From Limosilactobacillus panis (GTDB lineage Bacteria > Bacillota > Bacilli > Lactobacillales > Lactobacillaceae): a stretch of 64,000 nucleotides of DNA. This document shows, one piece after another, positions 29,047-39,159 of this stretch. How positions within the stretch are numbered: the first letter of the stretch is position 1; every line of letters starts with the position of its first letter. The DNA lies in NCBI RefSeq assembly GCF_019797825.1, contig NZ_CP081855.1, positions 558,001 to 622,000 of the forward strand. Reading direction: 5' to 3'. A program made the position numbers and the translations under genes. The notes under the pieces were generated by a model that was not told the DNA's origin, did no database searches, and saw only the letters and a program-made list of their open reading frames with translations.

Positions 29047-30387
29047 ATGGATAAGAGTGATTACTATGGCCGGCGAGTTTTAGTGAACTGGGTTGACCAG
29101 CAGCAAAAACCTGACTCGGCAATCAAGATCTTACCGACAATCGCGGTTTCTACCCAGACTGTTCGCTGCTACCGGTGTAATACCGAAACGCCCAAACGGT
29201 TAGCAGCATTACCTAATGGCGAATATTATTGTCCCCACTGCATTAATTTAGGACGGGTATCAACACTAGATAAATTTTATCATGTTCCTGAGCCAAATCA
29301 ATTTACGGTTAAGGAGCCGGTTTTGAGCTGGCACGGTCAATTATCGCCACTTCAGGCAAGGGCGGCTAAGCAGGTGACGTCCCGGATGAAGGGTCACCAA
29401 CGACAACTACTGTGGGCAGTGACGGGGGCCGGTAAAACCGAAATGATTTTCCTGGGACTGGCAGTTTGTTTGGCACGCCGAGAACGAATTGCTATCGCCT
29501 CACCTCGGGTAGATGTTTGCCTGGAACTTTACCCGCGCCTGCAGGCGGCCTTTGCTAGTACGGATATGGCGATTCTACACGCCCACCAGGAGTTGCCGTA
29601 CCATTATGCCCAGCTAACGATTTGCACAACCCACCAATTGTTACGCTTCTACCACGCCTTTGACAACCTGATTATCGACGAGGTGGATGCTTTTCCCTTC
29701 GCTGCTAGCCCCGCCTTGTTTTTTGCTAGCCGTCAAGCAGTCAAAAAGACCGGAGGAATCCTTTATTTGACGGCGACGCCAAGCGCGGGGATGATCAAGC
29801 AGGTCCGCCGCCAGCAACTGGCAGTTACTTACTTACCCTTGCGTTATCACGGCGCCTTGCTGCCCATCATTCATCGCTACTTGGCTCCCCGGTGGCGGCG
29901 CCAAGTCAAAAAGGGGGCTTTGCCGGCAAGTCTGTTGCACCGAATACAGTTAGCGGTGGCTAATAAGCACCGTTTCCTCCTGTTTGTTCCCCACGTTGAT
30001 GACTTGGCTCCTGTTGCAAGGGCCTGTCGCCGGTTACTTGCCGGGTTAAAGTTTACGACCGTTCACGCGAATGACCCCCACCGGCTGACTAAGGTTCAGG
30101 GGATGCGGGATCACCAGTACAACTTCTTGATTACAACATCCATTCTGGAACGGGGGGTAACTTTTCCGGAGATTGATGTCCTGGTTCTGGGAGCAGATGA
30201 TGAAATCTTTTCTACCGCGGCACTGGTGCAAATTGCTGGACGCGCAGGCCGGAGTGCTAAACGACCAACGGGTCACGTTGGCTTTTGGGTTAGTGCCCAC
30301 CGGAAAAATGTTCAGCAGGCCATCAGGCAGATCAACACGATGAACAGGAAGGGACGGCGGTGTCAAAGTGAAGTGTCTCATCTGTAA
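29047..30387 (+). CDS. comFA: ComFA, competence-type DNA helicase
   Basis: The 446-residue DEAD-family ATPase has a four-cysteine zinc module (CYRCN and CPHC, near residues 38-63), Walker A AVTGAGKTE near 136, DEVD near 220, LTATPS near 245 and the helicase motif VI region QIAGRAGRS. ComFA drives uptake of transforming DNA with ComFC. It starts after GGAGGGG and overlaps comFC by 20 bp. Presence of comF does not by itself show the strain is competent. Confidence 0.94.
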   Translation: MDKSDYYGRRVLVNWVDQQQKPDSAIKILPTIAVSTQTVRCYRCNTETPKRLAALPNGEYYCPHCINLGRVSTLDKFYHVPEPNQFTVKEPVLSWHGQLSPLQARAAKQVTSRMKGHQRQLLWAVTGAGKTEMIFLGLAVCLARRERIAIASPRVDVCLELYPRLQAAFASTDMAILHAHQELPYHYAQLTICTTHQLLRFYHAFDNLIIDEVDAFPFAASPALFFASRQAVKKTGGILYLTATPSAGMIKQVRRQQLAVTYLPLRYHGALLPIIHRYLAPRWRRQVKKGALPASLLHRIQLAVANKHRFLLFVPHVDDLAPVARACRRLLAGLKFTTVHANDPHRLTKVQGMRDHQYNFLITTSILERGVTFPEIDVLVLGADDEIFSTAALVQIAGRAGRSAKRPTGHVGFWVSAHRKNVQQAIRQINTMNRKGRRCQSEVSHL

Positions 30388-31042
30388 AAAAGTACTGACC
30401 TACCGTTTAACAATTAGGGACCTTCTCTGGCCGGATAAAATCAGGTTTCCAGTTATTTGCCGACAGTGTCAGCAGGGATTTGTTAAAATCGGGGAAGGTC
30501 GGTGCCCTGGTTGTGGCCGGCCCCAGGGGGTATCCATGCTCTGTACAGAATGCGAGGCGTGGCAAGAAAAATATGGCTGGCACCTTCACCACCGGGCACT
30601 TTACCAGTACAACGATGCAATGAAGGCGTTTATGCGACAGTACAAATTTAATGGCGACTACGTGATGCGGCGCGTCTTTCATGATGAATTTGTGCGGACA
30701 ATCAAGGAAATTAAGGCCGAACGGGTAGTGCCAATTCCGGTAACGCCAACCACGATGAAAACACGTGGCTTTAACCAGGTGAGCGGGCTAATAACGGGGA
30801 TAGTGGTTACTGAGTGTTTGCAGACCCGCCAGCAAAGCAAACAAGCGCAGTCACGGAAAAACCGTCAGGAACGGTTAGCAACTAAGCAGCCGTTTCATCT
30901 GGTGGATGACCGCCAGTTAATTAACCAAAAGGTCCTCCTTGTTGATGATGTTTACACCACGGGACGGACCCTTTACCATGCCGCCACGTTAATTCACAAG
31001 GCCGGCGCCCGGGAGGTTATAAGTATATCTTTAGCGCGTTAA
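30368..31042 (+). CDS. comFC: ComFC, phosphoribosyltransferase-like competence protein
   Basis: The 224-residue protein has N-terminal cysteine pairs (CLIC, CRQC, CPGCG, CTEC) and a PRTase domain with the PRPP loop VLLVDDVYTTGRTL near residue 190. It starts at a GTG inside comFA. ComFC acts with ComFA in DNA uptake. Length and cysteines are normal for the family. Confidence 0.93.
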   Translation: MKCLICKKVLTYRLTIRDLLWPDKIRFPVICRQCQQGFVKIGEGRCPGCGRPQGVSMLCTECEAWQEKYGWHLHHRALYQYNDAMKAFMRQYKFNGDYVMRRVFHDEFVRTIKEIKAERVVPIPVTPTTMKTRGFNQVSGLITGIVVTECLQTRQQSKQAQSRKNRQERLATKQPFHLVDDRQLINQKVLLVDDVYTTGRTLYHAATLIHKAGAREVISISLAR

Positions 31043-31069
31043 ATTCTTTTAAAGGATTTGTGAATAAAT

Positions 31070-31098
31070 TTGTTAATTAATCACAAGTACACTATAAT
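31070..31098 (+). promoter_or_regulatory. hpf promoter
   Basis: TTGTTA (31070-31075), a 17-bp spacer and a perfect TATAAT (31093-31098) lie 77 bp before hpf. The leader holds a small hairpin, TCAAGCGTTTGCTTGGA. Confidence 0.75.
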
Positions 31099-31174
31099 AA
31101 AAGTAGGATATGAGAAGAGTGGTCCTTCTGATATCAGATCAAGCGTTTGCTTGGACTGAAAGGAGAGAAGTACA

Positions 31175-31717
31175 ATGTTAAAGTTCAATATTCGTGGTGA
31201 AAATGTCGAAGTTACTGATGCAATCCGTGATTATGTTGTTAAACGGATTACTAAGCTTCAAAAATTCTTTGAGGATAGTGTTGAAGCTACCGCCCACGTG
31301 AACTTGAAGGTTTACCCTAACCGTACTTACAAGGTTGAGGTTACTATCCCATTACCATACTTAACTTTACGGGCAGAAGAAACTTCTAACGACATGTATG
31401 GAAGTGTCGACCTGGTTACTGATAAGTTGGAACGGCAAATTCGTAAGTACAAGACTAAGGTTAACCGCAAGTCCCGTGAAAAGGGATTTAAGAACCTTGA
31501 ATTTGTACCATCTGACGATGAAGCAGCTAGTGGCGATGAATTAAAGATTGTGCGGACAAAGCAAGTTTCACTGAAACCAATGGATCCTGAAGAAGCCGTT
31601 CTACAAATGGACATGTTAGGTCATGACTTTTTCGTATTCCAAGACGCGGAAACCGATGGAACCAGCATTGTTTATCGGCGTCGTGATGGCCGTTACGGCT
31701 TAATTGAAGCTGAATAA
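31175..31717 (+). CDS. hpf: Long ribosome hibernation promoting factor
   Basis: The 180-residue protein has the N-terminal HPF/YfiA domain (about 1-100, LKFNIRGENVEVTDAIRDYV) and the C-terminal dimerisation domain (about 125-180, VRTKQVSLKPMDPEEAVLQM) found only in long HPF. It dimerises 70S ribosomes into 100S particles in stationary phase or stress. It follows comFC as in many Firmicutes and has its own promoter, an AAAGGAGAG site and a terminator. Confidence 0.96.
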   Translation: MLKFNIRGENVEVTDAIRDYVVKRITKLQKFFEDSVEATAHVNLKVYPNRTYKVEVTIPLPYLTLRAEETSNDMYGSVDLVTDKLERQIRKYKTKVNRKSREKGFKNLEFVPSDDEAASGDELKIVRTKQVSLKPMDPEEAVLQMDMLGHDFFVFQDAETDGTSIVYRRRDGRYGLIEAE

Positions 31718-31752
31718 ACCGCCTGATCGCTGAGTTTAATCTCGTTATGAAC

Positions 31753-31796
31753 AGACTCCGGTAGGGGGAATTCCCCAGCTACCGGAGTCTATTTTG
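31753..31796 (+). terminator. hpf terminator
   Basis: AGACTCCGGTAG (31753-31764) pairs perfectly with CTACCGGAGTCT (31779-31790), with an inner GGGG/CCCC pair, followed by ATTTTG. Confidence 0.88.
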
Positions 31797-31961
31797 CTTA
31801 ATGGGGATGCAATTCGGGAGCATTATTTAACATCGATTTGATTTGGTTTTCAATCCTCCTTCAACGTGTTAAAATATTACAGTTAGAATTAAAAATATAA
31901 TTGGCTTGAGTAGCGTATTTTTCATACCTAACAAGTCAAATAAATTAGGAAGGACGCTTTT

Positions 31962-34325
31962 ATGGCCAACATTTTAAAAAAATGGATTGAAAGCGATCGC
32001 CGTGAATTACGGCGGATTAATAAAATCGCAAATAAAGTCGAAGCCTACGCAAAACCGATGGCGGACTTAAGCGATGATCAATTAAAAGCAAAGACGGATG
32101 AGTTCCGTCAACGCTACCAAAAGGGGGAATCGCTGGATAAGCTGCTTCCCGAGGCATTCGCGGTTGCCAGGGAAGGAGCTAAGCGGGTCCTCGGCCTTTA
32201 CCCATTCCACGTTCAAATCATGGGGGGGATTGTCCTCCACGAAGGTAACATTGCGGAAATGAAGACCGGTGAAGGGAAGACCTTGACCGCCACGATGCCC
32301 GTTTACCTCAACGCCATTTCTGGAAAGGGTGTTCACGTTATTACCGTTAACGAATACCTTTCCAAACGTGATGCAACTGAAATGGGTCAGCTTTATAACT
32401 GGCTGGGCTGTAGTGTTGGTATCAATAACTCTGAGATGAGCCCGGACGAGAAGCGGAAAGCCTACCAGGCGGACATTATGTACTCGACTAACAGTGAGAT
32501 CGGGTTTGACTACCTCCGTGACAATATGGCGGTATATAAGGAGGACCAGGTTCAGCGGGGATTAAACTACGCCATCGTCGACGAAGTGGACTCGATTTTG
32601 ATCGATGAAGCCCGGACGCCACTGATCATTTCTGGACCAGGGACGGGGACTTCCAAGCTTTACAAGCAAACGGACCGTTTCGTCAAGCAACTAAAGAATG
32701 AGGTCGACTATAAGGTAGACCTGGAGTCTAAGACTGTTTCCCTGACGGATGAGGGGATTAAGAAGGCGGAAAAGTACTTTAACTTGAAGAACCTGTATGA
32801 TCCAGAGAACACGGCTTTGACCCACCACCTCGACCAAGCCCTGCGTGCCAACTACATTATGCACCTGGATAAGGACTACGTGGTTTCCGATGGTGAAGTC
32901 CTGATCGTTGATTCCTTCACTGGACGGGTTATGCAAGGCCGGCGCTTCTCTGATGGTCTTCACCAAGCAATTGAAGCTAAGGAAGGCGTTAAGATTCAGG
33001 AAGAGAACAAGACCATGGCCAATATCACCTACCAGAACTTGTTCCGAATGTACAACAAGCTTGCCGGGATGACCGGGACGGCGAAAACTGAACAGGAAGA
33101 ATTTCGTGAAATTTACAATATGGAGACCATTACCATTCCGACTAACCGGCCGGTCATCCGAAAAGATGAACCAGACCTCCTGTACCCGACTTTGCAAAGT
33201 AAATTTGCAGCGGTTGTTAAGCGGATTAAGAGCCTCCATGCGAAGGGACAACCAATCCTGGTCGGGACGGTTGCGGTTGAAACTTCAGAATACTTGTCGC
33301 ACCTTTTAGATCAAGAGCACATTCCCCACGTTGTCTTAAATGCGAAGAACCACGCTAAGGAAGCCGAAATCATTAAGAATGCCGGTCAACGGGGTGCGGT
33401 TACCATCGCGACAAACATGGCCGGACGGGGAACCGACATTAAGTTGGGTCCCGGTGTTCGTGAACTTGGTGGCCTGGCGGTTATCGGAACCGAACGGCAC
33501 GAATCGCGGCGGATTGATAACCAGCTGCGTGGGCGTTCTGGTCGTCAGGGTGATCCGGGCCTTTCTCAGTTCTACCTGTCATTGGAAGATGATTTGATGA
33601 AACGGTTCGGTGGTGAACGAATCAAGGCCTTCCTTGACCGGATGAAGGTCCAAGGTGACGACGCGGTAATCAAGAGTCGCTTCTTGACGCGGCAGGTTGA
33701 ATCTGCTCAGAAGCGGGTTGAAGGGAACAACTACGACTCCCGGAAGAACGTTTTGCAGTATGATGATGTAATGCGTGAACAACGGGAAATCATCTACAAG
33801 GAACGTCAGCAAGTAATTACTGAGACCAAGTCTTTGAAGTGGGTCCTAATGCCAATCTTCAAGCGGACCATCCAACGAGAAGTGGAACAACACACCTTGG
33901 GGAACCGCAAAGAATGGGACCTTCAAGGAATCGTCGACTTTGCCGAGGAGGTAATTGTTAAGCCGGACACCATTTCCGTTAAGGACCTGGAAGGAAAGAG
34001 TCAGGAAGAAATTACTGACTTCCTGATGGGCTTTGCTAAGAAGATCTATGAGGAAAAGAAGAAGATTCTCTACGATCCTTCACAAATGCTCGAATTCGAA
34101 AAGGTCGTTCTCTTGCGGGTGGTTGATTCCCACTGGACAGACCACATTGATGTGATGGACCAGTTCCGTCAATCAGTGGGGCTCCGTGGTTATGGTCAGC
34201 TGAACCCGCTGGTTGAATACCAGACGGCCGGCTACCACATGTTTGAGCAGATGATTGCGGATATCGAATACGAAACAACGCGGTTATTCATGAAGTCGGA
34301 AATCCGGCAGAATGTAACCCGTTAA
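31962..34325 (+). CDS. secA: Preprotein translocase motor SecA
   Basis: The 787-residue ATPase drives proteins through SecYEG. Walker A is [13 protein letters not shown] near residue 106, DEVDSIL near 210, the preprotein-binding domain follows, and [12 protein letters not shown] and [10 protein letters not shown] mark the second nucleotide-binding fold. It stops at [10 protein letters not shown] without the C-terminal cysteine-rich SecB-binding tail; other Gram-positives also lack SecB. GGAAGGA precedes the ATG. prfB follows by 81 bp. Confidence 0.97.
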   Translation: MANILKKWIESDRRELRRINKIANKVEAYAKPMADLSDDQLKAKTDEFRQRYQKGESLDKLLPEAFAVAREGAKRVLGLYPFHVQIMGGIVLHEGNIAEMKTGEGKTLTATMPVYLNAISGKGVHVITVNEYLSKRDATEMGQLYNWLGCSVGINNSEMSPDEKRKAYQADIMYSTNSEIGFDYLRDNMAVYKEDQVQRGLNYAIVDEVDSILIDEARTPLIISGPGTGTSKLYKQTDRFVKQLKNEVDYKVDLESKTVSLTDEGIKKAEKYFNLKNLYDPENTALTHHLDQALRANYIMHLDKDYVVSDGEVLIVDSFTGRVMQGRRFSDGLHQAIEAKEGVKIQEENKTMANITYQNLFRMYNKLAGMTGTAKTEQEEFREIYNMETITIPTNRPVIRKDEPDLLYPTLQSKFAAVVKRIKSLHAKGQPILVGTVAVETSEYLSHLLDQEHIPHVVLNAKNHAKEAEIIKNAGQRGAVTIATNMAGRGTDIKLGPGVRELGGLAVIGTERHESRRIDNQLRGRSGRQGDPGLSQFYLSLEDDLMKRFGGERIKAFLDRMKVQGDDAVIKSRFLTRQVESAQKRVEGNNYDSRKNVLQYDDVMREQREIIYKERQQVITETKSLKWVLMPIFKRTIQREVEQHTLGNRKEWDLQGIVDFAEEVIVKPDTISVKDLEGKSQEEITDFLMGFAKKIYEEKKKILYDPSQMLEFEKVVLLRVVDSHWTDHIDVMDQFRQSVGLRGYGQLNPLVEYQTAGYHMFEQMIADIEYETTRLFMKSEIRQNVTR

Positions 34326-34343
34326 TCAAAAATTGCTACTAGG

Positions 34344-34382
34344 TACGGCAGTAAGGTAACCCATGGCGGTACCGCTGCCGTA
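34344..34382 (+). other. Intercistronic hairpin between secA and prfB
   Basis: TACGGCAG (34344-34351) pairs with CTGCCGTA (34375-34382), with further GGTA/TACC pairing inside. The following TGTTTGTAATT is a weak U tract, so it may be a partial terminator or a stability hairpin. Confidence 0.45.
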
Positions 34383-34406
34383 TGTTTGTAATTGGAGGAA
34401 TAGTTT

Positions 34407-35523
34407 GTGGAATTAAGTGAAGCAAAGAAAAAGATAGAAGCAATGCAACAAGAGGTTGCCCGCTTCGGGAGGTCTCTTTGACCTCGATGCCTTAGATGAA
34501 CAGATTGCAGAAGATGAGCACCGGATGGCCGAACCCGGTTTTTGGGATGACAATGTCAAGGCCCAGAAGCTGATTAATGAGACTAACGAACTCAAGGATA
34601 AGCGGGATACTTATGTTCGGTTAAAGCAACAAATTGATGATTTGCAGACGAACGTTGAACTTTTGGAAATGGAAGCCGATCCGGACCTTGAGAAGGAATT
34701 TGAAAATTCGTTTGCCCATACCGAAAAAGCGCTTGAACAGTACCGCCTCAACCAGCTTCTGGATGGGGAATATGACAGTCACAACGCCATCCTTGAGATT
34801 CACCCCGGTGCTGGAGGAACCGAAGCTCAGGACTGGGGCGCCATGCTCTTGCGGATGTACATTCGCTGGGGTGAACAGCACGGCTTCAAGGTGGAAACGG
34901 CAAGCTACGAGGCCGGTGAAACTGCAGGACTGAAAAGTGTTACCCTCCTTATCAAGGGACATAATGTCTTTGGTTATCTCCGGAGTGAGAAAGGGGTCCA
35001 CCGGCTTGTGCGGATTTCCCCGTTTGATGCGGCTGGTCGTCGGCACACCTCCTTTGCTTCAGTTGATGTAATGCCTGAATTGGATGATAGTGTTCACATT
35101 GACATCGACCCGTCTGACTTGCGAGTTGATACCTTCCGTTCAAGTGGGGCTGGTGGACAGCATATTAACAAGACTGAATCGGCAGTTCGAATTACTCACT
35201 TACCAACAGGGATCGTTACTTCATCGCAAGCCGAACGTTCACAGTTACAAAACCGCGTGACAGCGATGAATATGCTGAAGTCTAAGTTGTATGAATTAGA
35301 AGAAGAGAAAAAGGCCAAGAAACGAGCAGAGATTGAAGGCAAACAATTAGATATCGGTTGGGGGTCCCAGATTCGATCCTACGTCTTTCACCCTTACACG
35401 CTGGTTAAGGATAACCGGACTAACTATGAGACTCATAACGGTCAAGCGGTTATGGATGGGGACCTCGATCCGTTTATCAGCGCTTATCTTCAGTGGAAAT
35501 TAAGCCAGAAAAATCCTCAGTAA
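34407..35523 (+). CDS. prfB: Peptide chain release factor 2, with programmed +1 frameshift
   Basis: RF2 ends translation at UGA and UAA. The 0 frame runs from a GTG at 34407 for 24 codons to an in-frame TGA at 34479-34481; shifting +1 at CTT-TGA-C joins it to the frame through 35523, giving 371 residues. The frameshift signal is complete: internal SD GGGAGG at 34467-34472, 3 nt, then CTTTGAC. RF2 motifs follow: SPF (stop-codon recognition) and GGQ in SSGAGGQHINKTESAVR. RF2 shortage at the UGA promotes the shift, so the gene regulates itself. A GGAGGAA site lies 11 bp before the GTG. No A-site or P-site part is missing. Confidence 0.97.
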
Positions 35524-35578
35524 GCCTGATTGCAGTCAGGGATAAAAGCAGGTAGTATTTAAAAAGGAGGGTGTTTTG

Positions 35579-35920
35579 ATGCGCGAAAGTCAACATAAAA
35601 AATTAACTCGGTCAGCAAGCGACCGGATTCTTGCGGGCGTGTTTGGTGGCTTTGGGCAATACTTTAATTGTTCGCCGAATATTTTCCGAGTTGCGTATGT
35701 TATTTTAAGCATCTTGAGTGGAATTGTTCCGGGAATTATCATTTACATCATTATGATGGTTATTATCCCGCCTGATCCAACTCACCCCGGCATCTTAGGC
35801 TTCTTTAGAGCCATTAATGATATGCAGCAGGGAAGTAATTTGACATCTGCGGACTCCCGTTCACGACGAACGCTTACGGATGTTGAAGAAAAAGATATTA
35901 AAAGAAATGGAAGATCATAA
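35579..35920 (+). CDS. PspC domain protein
   Basis: The 113-residue protein begins with the PspC motif (KKLTRSASDRILAGVFGGFG, about residues 7-26) and has a long hydrophobic segment at about 41-65 ending in VIIPPDP. The C-terminal 45 residues are polar and charged. PspC proteins sense membrane stress. The ATG at 35579 is chosen, 8 bp after GGAGG; a TTG lies just upstream. It overlaps the next gene by one base (TAATG). Confidence 0.88.
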   Translation: MRESQHKKLTRSASDRILAGVFGGFGQYFNCSPNIFRVAYVILSILSGIVPGIIIYIIMMVIIPPDPTHPGILGFFRAINDMQQGSNLTSADSRSRRTLTDVEEKDIKRNGRS

Positions 35921-36276
35921 TGACTTTTTGGGAAAGAGTTTTAATTGATACAATTTTATTCATTGCCCTTGCCGGCTTGTTTGCGGGAACAGGGATGTTT
36001 TACATCAGTAGTGCCTGGATTGCCTTGTTAGCAAGCTTTGTCCTGGCAATTCTCAATGTATTAGTTAAACCAATTTTGGTTGTTTTGTCATTGCCAATTA
36101 ATATTTTGACCTTAGGCCTCTTCAGCATTGTGATTAATGGGGCAATGCTACAGCTAACGTCGATGTTTGTTGGCCCCGCCCTTTTTCATTTTTCATCGTT
36201 TTGGTCCGCCATGTTGATTGCAATCATCATGGCCATCTGCAACACGGTGATTACCAGTCACCAGTCAGAATACTAA
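35920..36276 (+). CDS. YvlD-like phage holin family membrane protein
   Basis: The 118-residue protein has four hydrophobic segments (about residues 8-28, 30-52, 55-80, 90-112) and the central LVKPILVVLSLPINILTLGLF segment of the YvlD/Phage_holin_4_2 family. It is translationally coupled to the PspC gene, as in the yvl and lia-type envelope stress loci. It is not part of a prophage here; function is unknown beyond an envelope-stress link. Confidence 0.87.
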   Translation: MTFWERVLIDTILFIALAGLFAGTGMFYISSAWIALLASFVLAILNVLVKPILVVLSLPINILTLGLFSIVINGAMLQLTSMFVGPALFHFSSFWSAMLIAIIMAICNTVITSHQSEY

Positions 36277-36289
36277 GGAGTGATTGAAC

Positions 36290-37243
36290 ATGGCAAACCA
36301 TGTTACCGTTCAAGAATTAGTTGATAAAGTAAGATTAAAAGTTTTACAGGGAAACGACTACTTAGGTCGAACAATTACGACCAGTGACATTTCTCGGCCG
36401 GCCCTTGAGTTTGCTGGCTATTTTAAGCACTATCCAGCTATGCGGATTCAACTCCTGGGGATTACGGAGATCTCCTTTTCCAAGGACCTTAGCTATGACC
36501 AAATGACTGAATATATGACTAGGATGTGTACCCCCCAGACTCCGTGTTTTGTGATTTCTACCAACCTGCCGATTCCGGCAGAGCTGAAGCAGGCGGCTGA
36601 ATATGCTAAGATTCCCATTCTAGGGACCCACCTGACGTCATCGCAGATCCTCAGTAACATGACCTCGTACCTGTTGGGTCGCCTAGCTCCCCGGAAGTCA
36701 CTCCACGGGGTACTGGTAGACATCAGTGGGGTTGGTGTCCTGATTACCGGTGATTCCGGTGTCGGTAAGAGTGAAACCGCGCTGGAACTGGTTCGGCGGG
36801 GACACCGGTTAGTTGCCGATGACCGGGTAGAAGTTTATGCCCGAGACGAACAGACACTGGTTGGGACTGCCCCAGCGATTCTCCAACACCTGATGGAAAT
36901 TCGGGGGATTGGGATTATTGATGTGTCCACCCTTTACGGAACCGGGGCAATCATGCCCGAGGACAACATCAACCTAATTGTCCACCTGGAAACCTGGACA
37001 CCTGATGTTAAGTTTGATCGTCTTGGTGACCGGGGTGATAACCAAACAATTCAAGGAGTAATTGTTCCGAAGGTCTCGGTACCTGTTAAGACCGGGCGGA
37101 ACCTCGCAATTATCATTGAATCCGCAGCAATGAACTACCGTGCCGAAACAATGGGCTACGATGCTACTAAGACGTTTGATGAAAAACTTAACCGGTTGAT
37201 CAAGCAAAACTCCGCCCGCGACAGTAAGGAGCAGGGAAAATAA
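36290..37243 (+). CDS. hprK: HPr kinase/phosphorylase
   Basis: HprK phosphorylates HPr on Ser46 and reverses this, controlling CcpA-based carbon catabolite repression. The 317-residue protein has Walker A GDSGVGKSE near residue 154, the HprK signature EIRGIGIIDV near 203, and LVADDRVEV. The ATG at 36290 lies 9 bp after AAGGAG. The stop overlaps the lgt start by one base. The hprK-lgt-gpsA order is conserved in lactobacilli. Confidence 0.96.
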   Translation: MANHVTVQELVDKVRLKVLQGNDYLGRTITTSDISRPALEFAGYFKHYPAMRIQLLGITEISFSKDLSYDQMTEYMTRMCTPQTPCFVISTNLPIPAELKQAAEYAKIPILGTHLTSSQILSNMTSYLLGRLAPRKSLHGVLVDISGVGVLITGDSGVGKSETALELVRRGHRLVADDRVEVYARDEQTLVGTAPAILQHLMEIRGIGIIDVSTLYGTGAIMPEDNINLIVHLETWTPDVKFDRLGDRGDNQTIQGVIVPKVSVPVKTGRNLAIIIESAAMNYRAETMGYDATKTFDEKLNRLIKQNSARDSKEQGK

Positions 37244-38064
37244 TGGCAACGTTTTCTGGGGCCCTTAACCCGATCGTACTGAAGTTCGGCGCGGTGGAGA
37301 TTCACTGGTACGGGGTAATTATTGCCTGCGGGGTCGTGCTTGCTTTGGCCCTTTCCATTAGGGAAGGTAAGCGGCAGGGAATCGCGGAGGATTACTTTTA
37401 CGATTACCTCCTGTGGGCGATTCCCGTGGCAATCATCTGTGCCCGCATATACTACGTCACTTTCCAGTGGCCTTATTATGTGCACCATCCCGGTGAAATA
37501 ATCGCAATTTGGGATGGGGGGATCGCTATCTATGGCGCGATAATTGGTGGTTTCCTGACTCTCTACTGCTTTTGCCGTGCCCAACATTTGTCGATGTGGA
37601 CAATGGTTGATGTCATTGCCCCGGCCCTGATAATGGCCCAGGGGATTGGTCGGTGGGGTAACTTTATGAACCAGGAGGCTTTTGGCCGGGTAACGACGAG
37701 GGCGGCGCTGGTTGCCCAACACATCCCGAACTGGATTATCCAGCAGATGGACGTTGGCGGTGCTTACCGGGTACCGACATTTCTGTACGAGTCACTTTGG
37801 GATCTAATCGGCTTCGCACTTCTGATGCTTCTGCGCCACCGTCCCCATCTTTTTAAACGGGGCGAGGTATTCCTTTCGTATGTAATGTGGTATGCGGCAG
37901 GGCGCTTCGTAATTGAGGGAATGCGTACGGATAGCTTAATGTTAGGTTCCCTCCGGATTTCTCAGGTCCTGTCAGTACTTTTCTTCGTTAGTGCCCCTGT
38001 GATTATGGTAGTGCGGCGGCGAAAGGCGAAGCCAGCGTGGTATTGGTCGAGTAACAAGAATTAA
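37243..38064 (+). CDS. lgt: Prolipoprotein diacylglyceryl transferase
   Basis: Lgt attaches diacylglycerol to lipobox cysteines in the membrane. The 273-residue protein has about seven hydrophobic segments, HWYGVIIACG near the N terminus, GGIAIYGAIIGG and the RWGNFMNQEAFG signature near residue 134. It starts in the hprK stop codon (TAATG), so is translationally coupled. Confidence 0.96.
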   Translation: MATFSGALNPIVLKFGAVEIHWYGVIIACGVVLALALSIREGKRQGIAEDYFYDYLLWAIPVAIICARIYYVTFQWPYYVHHPGEIIAIWDGGIAIYGAIIGGFLTLYCFCRAQHLSMWTMVDVIAPALIMAQGIGRWGNFMNQEAFGRVTTRAALVAQHIPNWIIQQMDVGGAYRVPTFLYESLWDLIGFALLMLLRHRPHLFKRGEVFLSYVMWYAAGRFVIEGMRTDSLMLGSLRISQVLSVLFFVSAPVIMVVRRRKAKPAWYWSSNKN

Positions 38065-38080
38065 ATTGAGGAGAATAATT

Positions 38081-39097
38081 ATGGCAGAAAAAATTGCGGT
38101 TTTAGGTGCTGGCTCATGGGGCAGTACATTGGCAAATATGTTGGTGGAAAATGGTCATGATGTCAAGCTGTGGGCCCGCAACCAGGCCCAGGTCGACCAG
38201 TTGAATAACGAACACGTTAATCCGGAATACATGAAGGACCTTGTATACTCTGATAAACTGGTTGCTACCACGGACATGACGGTAGCGGTAAAAGATGCCG
38301 GCGTTATTCTGATTGTCATTCCAACCAAGGGCCTCCGCCAGATAGCCGGTAAGTTGAATACCATCCTTGCCGAATTGGGCCAACGGCCGTTAATTATTCA
38401 TGCTACCAAAGGATTAGAGCAAAGTACTTACAAGCGGCCCTCACAGATGATTGAAGAGGAAATTGCTCAAAAAAACCGGGCTAGCATTGTTGTCCTCTCC
38501 GGGCCGAGTCACGCTGAAGACGTTGCTATTAAGGATATGACGGCGGTTACCGCGGCAAGTGCTGACCTGGCAGCGGCTCAAAAGGTCCAGCGGCTCTTCA
38601 GTAATTCTTACTTCCGGGTCTACACCAACGATGACGTTATCGGTGCCGAGTTCGGTGCGGCCCTAAAGAACATCATTGCCATTGGTGCTGGTGCTCTGCA
38701 GGGGCTGGGTTACCACGATAATGCCCGGGCAGCGTTAATTACCCGGGGACTAGCGGAAATTCGTCGCTTAGGCGTTGCTTTTGGGGCTAACCCAATGACC
38801 TTTATTGGCTTGTCCGGAGTGGGTGACCTTGTCGTTACCGCGACGAGTAAGAACTCACGAAACTGGCGAGCTGGCTACCAGCTGGGGCAGGGTCAAAAGT
38901 TGGACGATGTGGTTGCCAACATGGGCATGGTGATTGAAGGAGTCTACACGACCAAGGCTGCTTATGAATTGAGCCGGAAACGGCAAGTCAAGATGCCCAT
39001 CACTGAGGCCCTGTATGATGTTTTATATAACGGTAAGTCAATTAAGACGGCGATTGATCAGTTAATGGACCGTGACTTGACATCAGAAAACGAATAA
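38081..39097 (+). CDS. gpsA: Glycerol-3-phosphate dehydrogenase [NAD(P)+]
   Basis: GpsA reduces dihydroxyacetone phosphate to sn-glycerol 3-phosphate for phospholipids. The 338-residue protein has the Rossmann start AVLGAGSWGSTLA, LSGPSHAEDV and the catalytic-region EFGAALKNIIAIGAG, and GLSGVGDLVVTATS. The ATG at 38081 follows GAGGAGAA. It lies between lgt and galU. Confidence 0.96.
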   Translation: MAEKIAVLGAGSWGSTLANMLVENGHDVKLWARNQAQVDQLNNEHVNPEYMKDLVYSDKLVATTDMTVAVKDAGVILIVIPTKGLRQIAGKLNTILAELGQRPLIIHATKGLEQSTYKRPSQMIEEEIAQKNRASIVVLSGPSHAEDVAIKDMTAVTAASADLAAAQKVQRLFSNSYFRVYTNDDVIGAEFGAALKNIIAIGAGALQGLGYHDNARAALITRGLAEIRRLGVAFGANPMTFIGLSGVGDLVVTATSKNSRNWRAGYQLGQGQKLDDVVANMGMVIEGVYTTKAAYELSRKRQVKMPITEALYDVLYNGKSIKTAIDQLMDRDLTSENE

Positions 39098-39100
39098 GTA

Positions 39101-39109
39101 TGGTAAAAT
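39101..39109 (+). promoter_or_regulatory. Extended -10 promoter of galU
   Basis: TGGTAAAAT is an extended -10 lying 51 bp before galU. A TTGACA at 39077-39082 is 21 bp from the hexamer, too far for a standard -35. Confidence 0.45.
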
Positions 39110-39159
39110 ACATACTGAAGATTTGAGAGAAACTGAAGTATGAAAGGAATTATGTTGTT

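Noticed and set aside
32691..33251. Leftward 186-residue frame inside secA
   Set aside because: It is antisense to conserved SecA sequence and shows no recognisable domain; it is a GC-bias shadow.
34456..35523. Open frame beginning MPASGGLFDLDALDEQ as a complete prfB
   Set aside because: The TTG at 34456 lies inside the frame-0 leader. The real start is the GTG at 34407 with a programmed +1 shift at CTTTGAC.
35920..36276. Prophage remnant suggested by holin-type protein
   Set aside because: The YvlD family is chromosomal and envelope-related; neighbours are pspC and hprK with no phage genes.
37156..37722. Leftward 188-residue frame over hprK and lgt
   Set aside because: It is antisense to two well-conserved genes and has no start signals.
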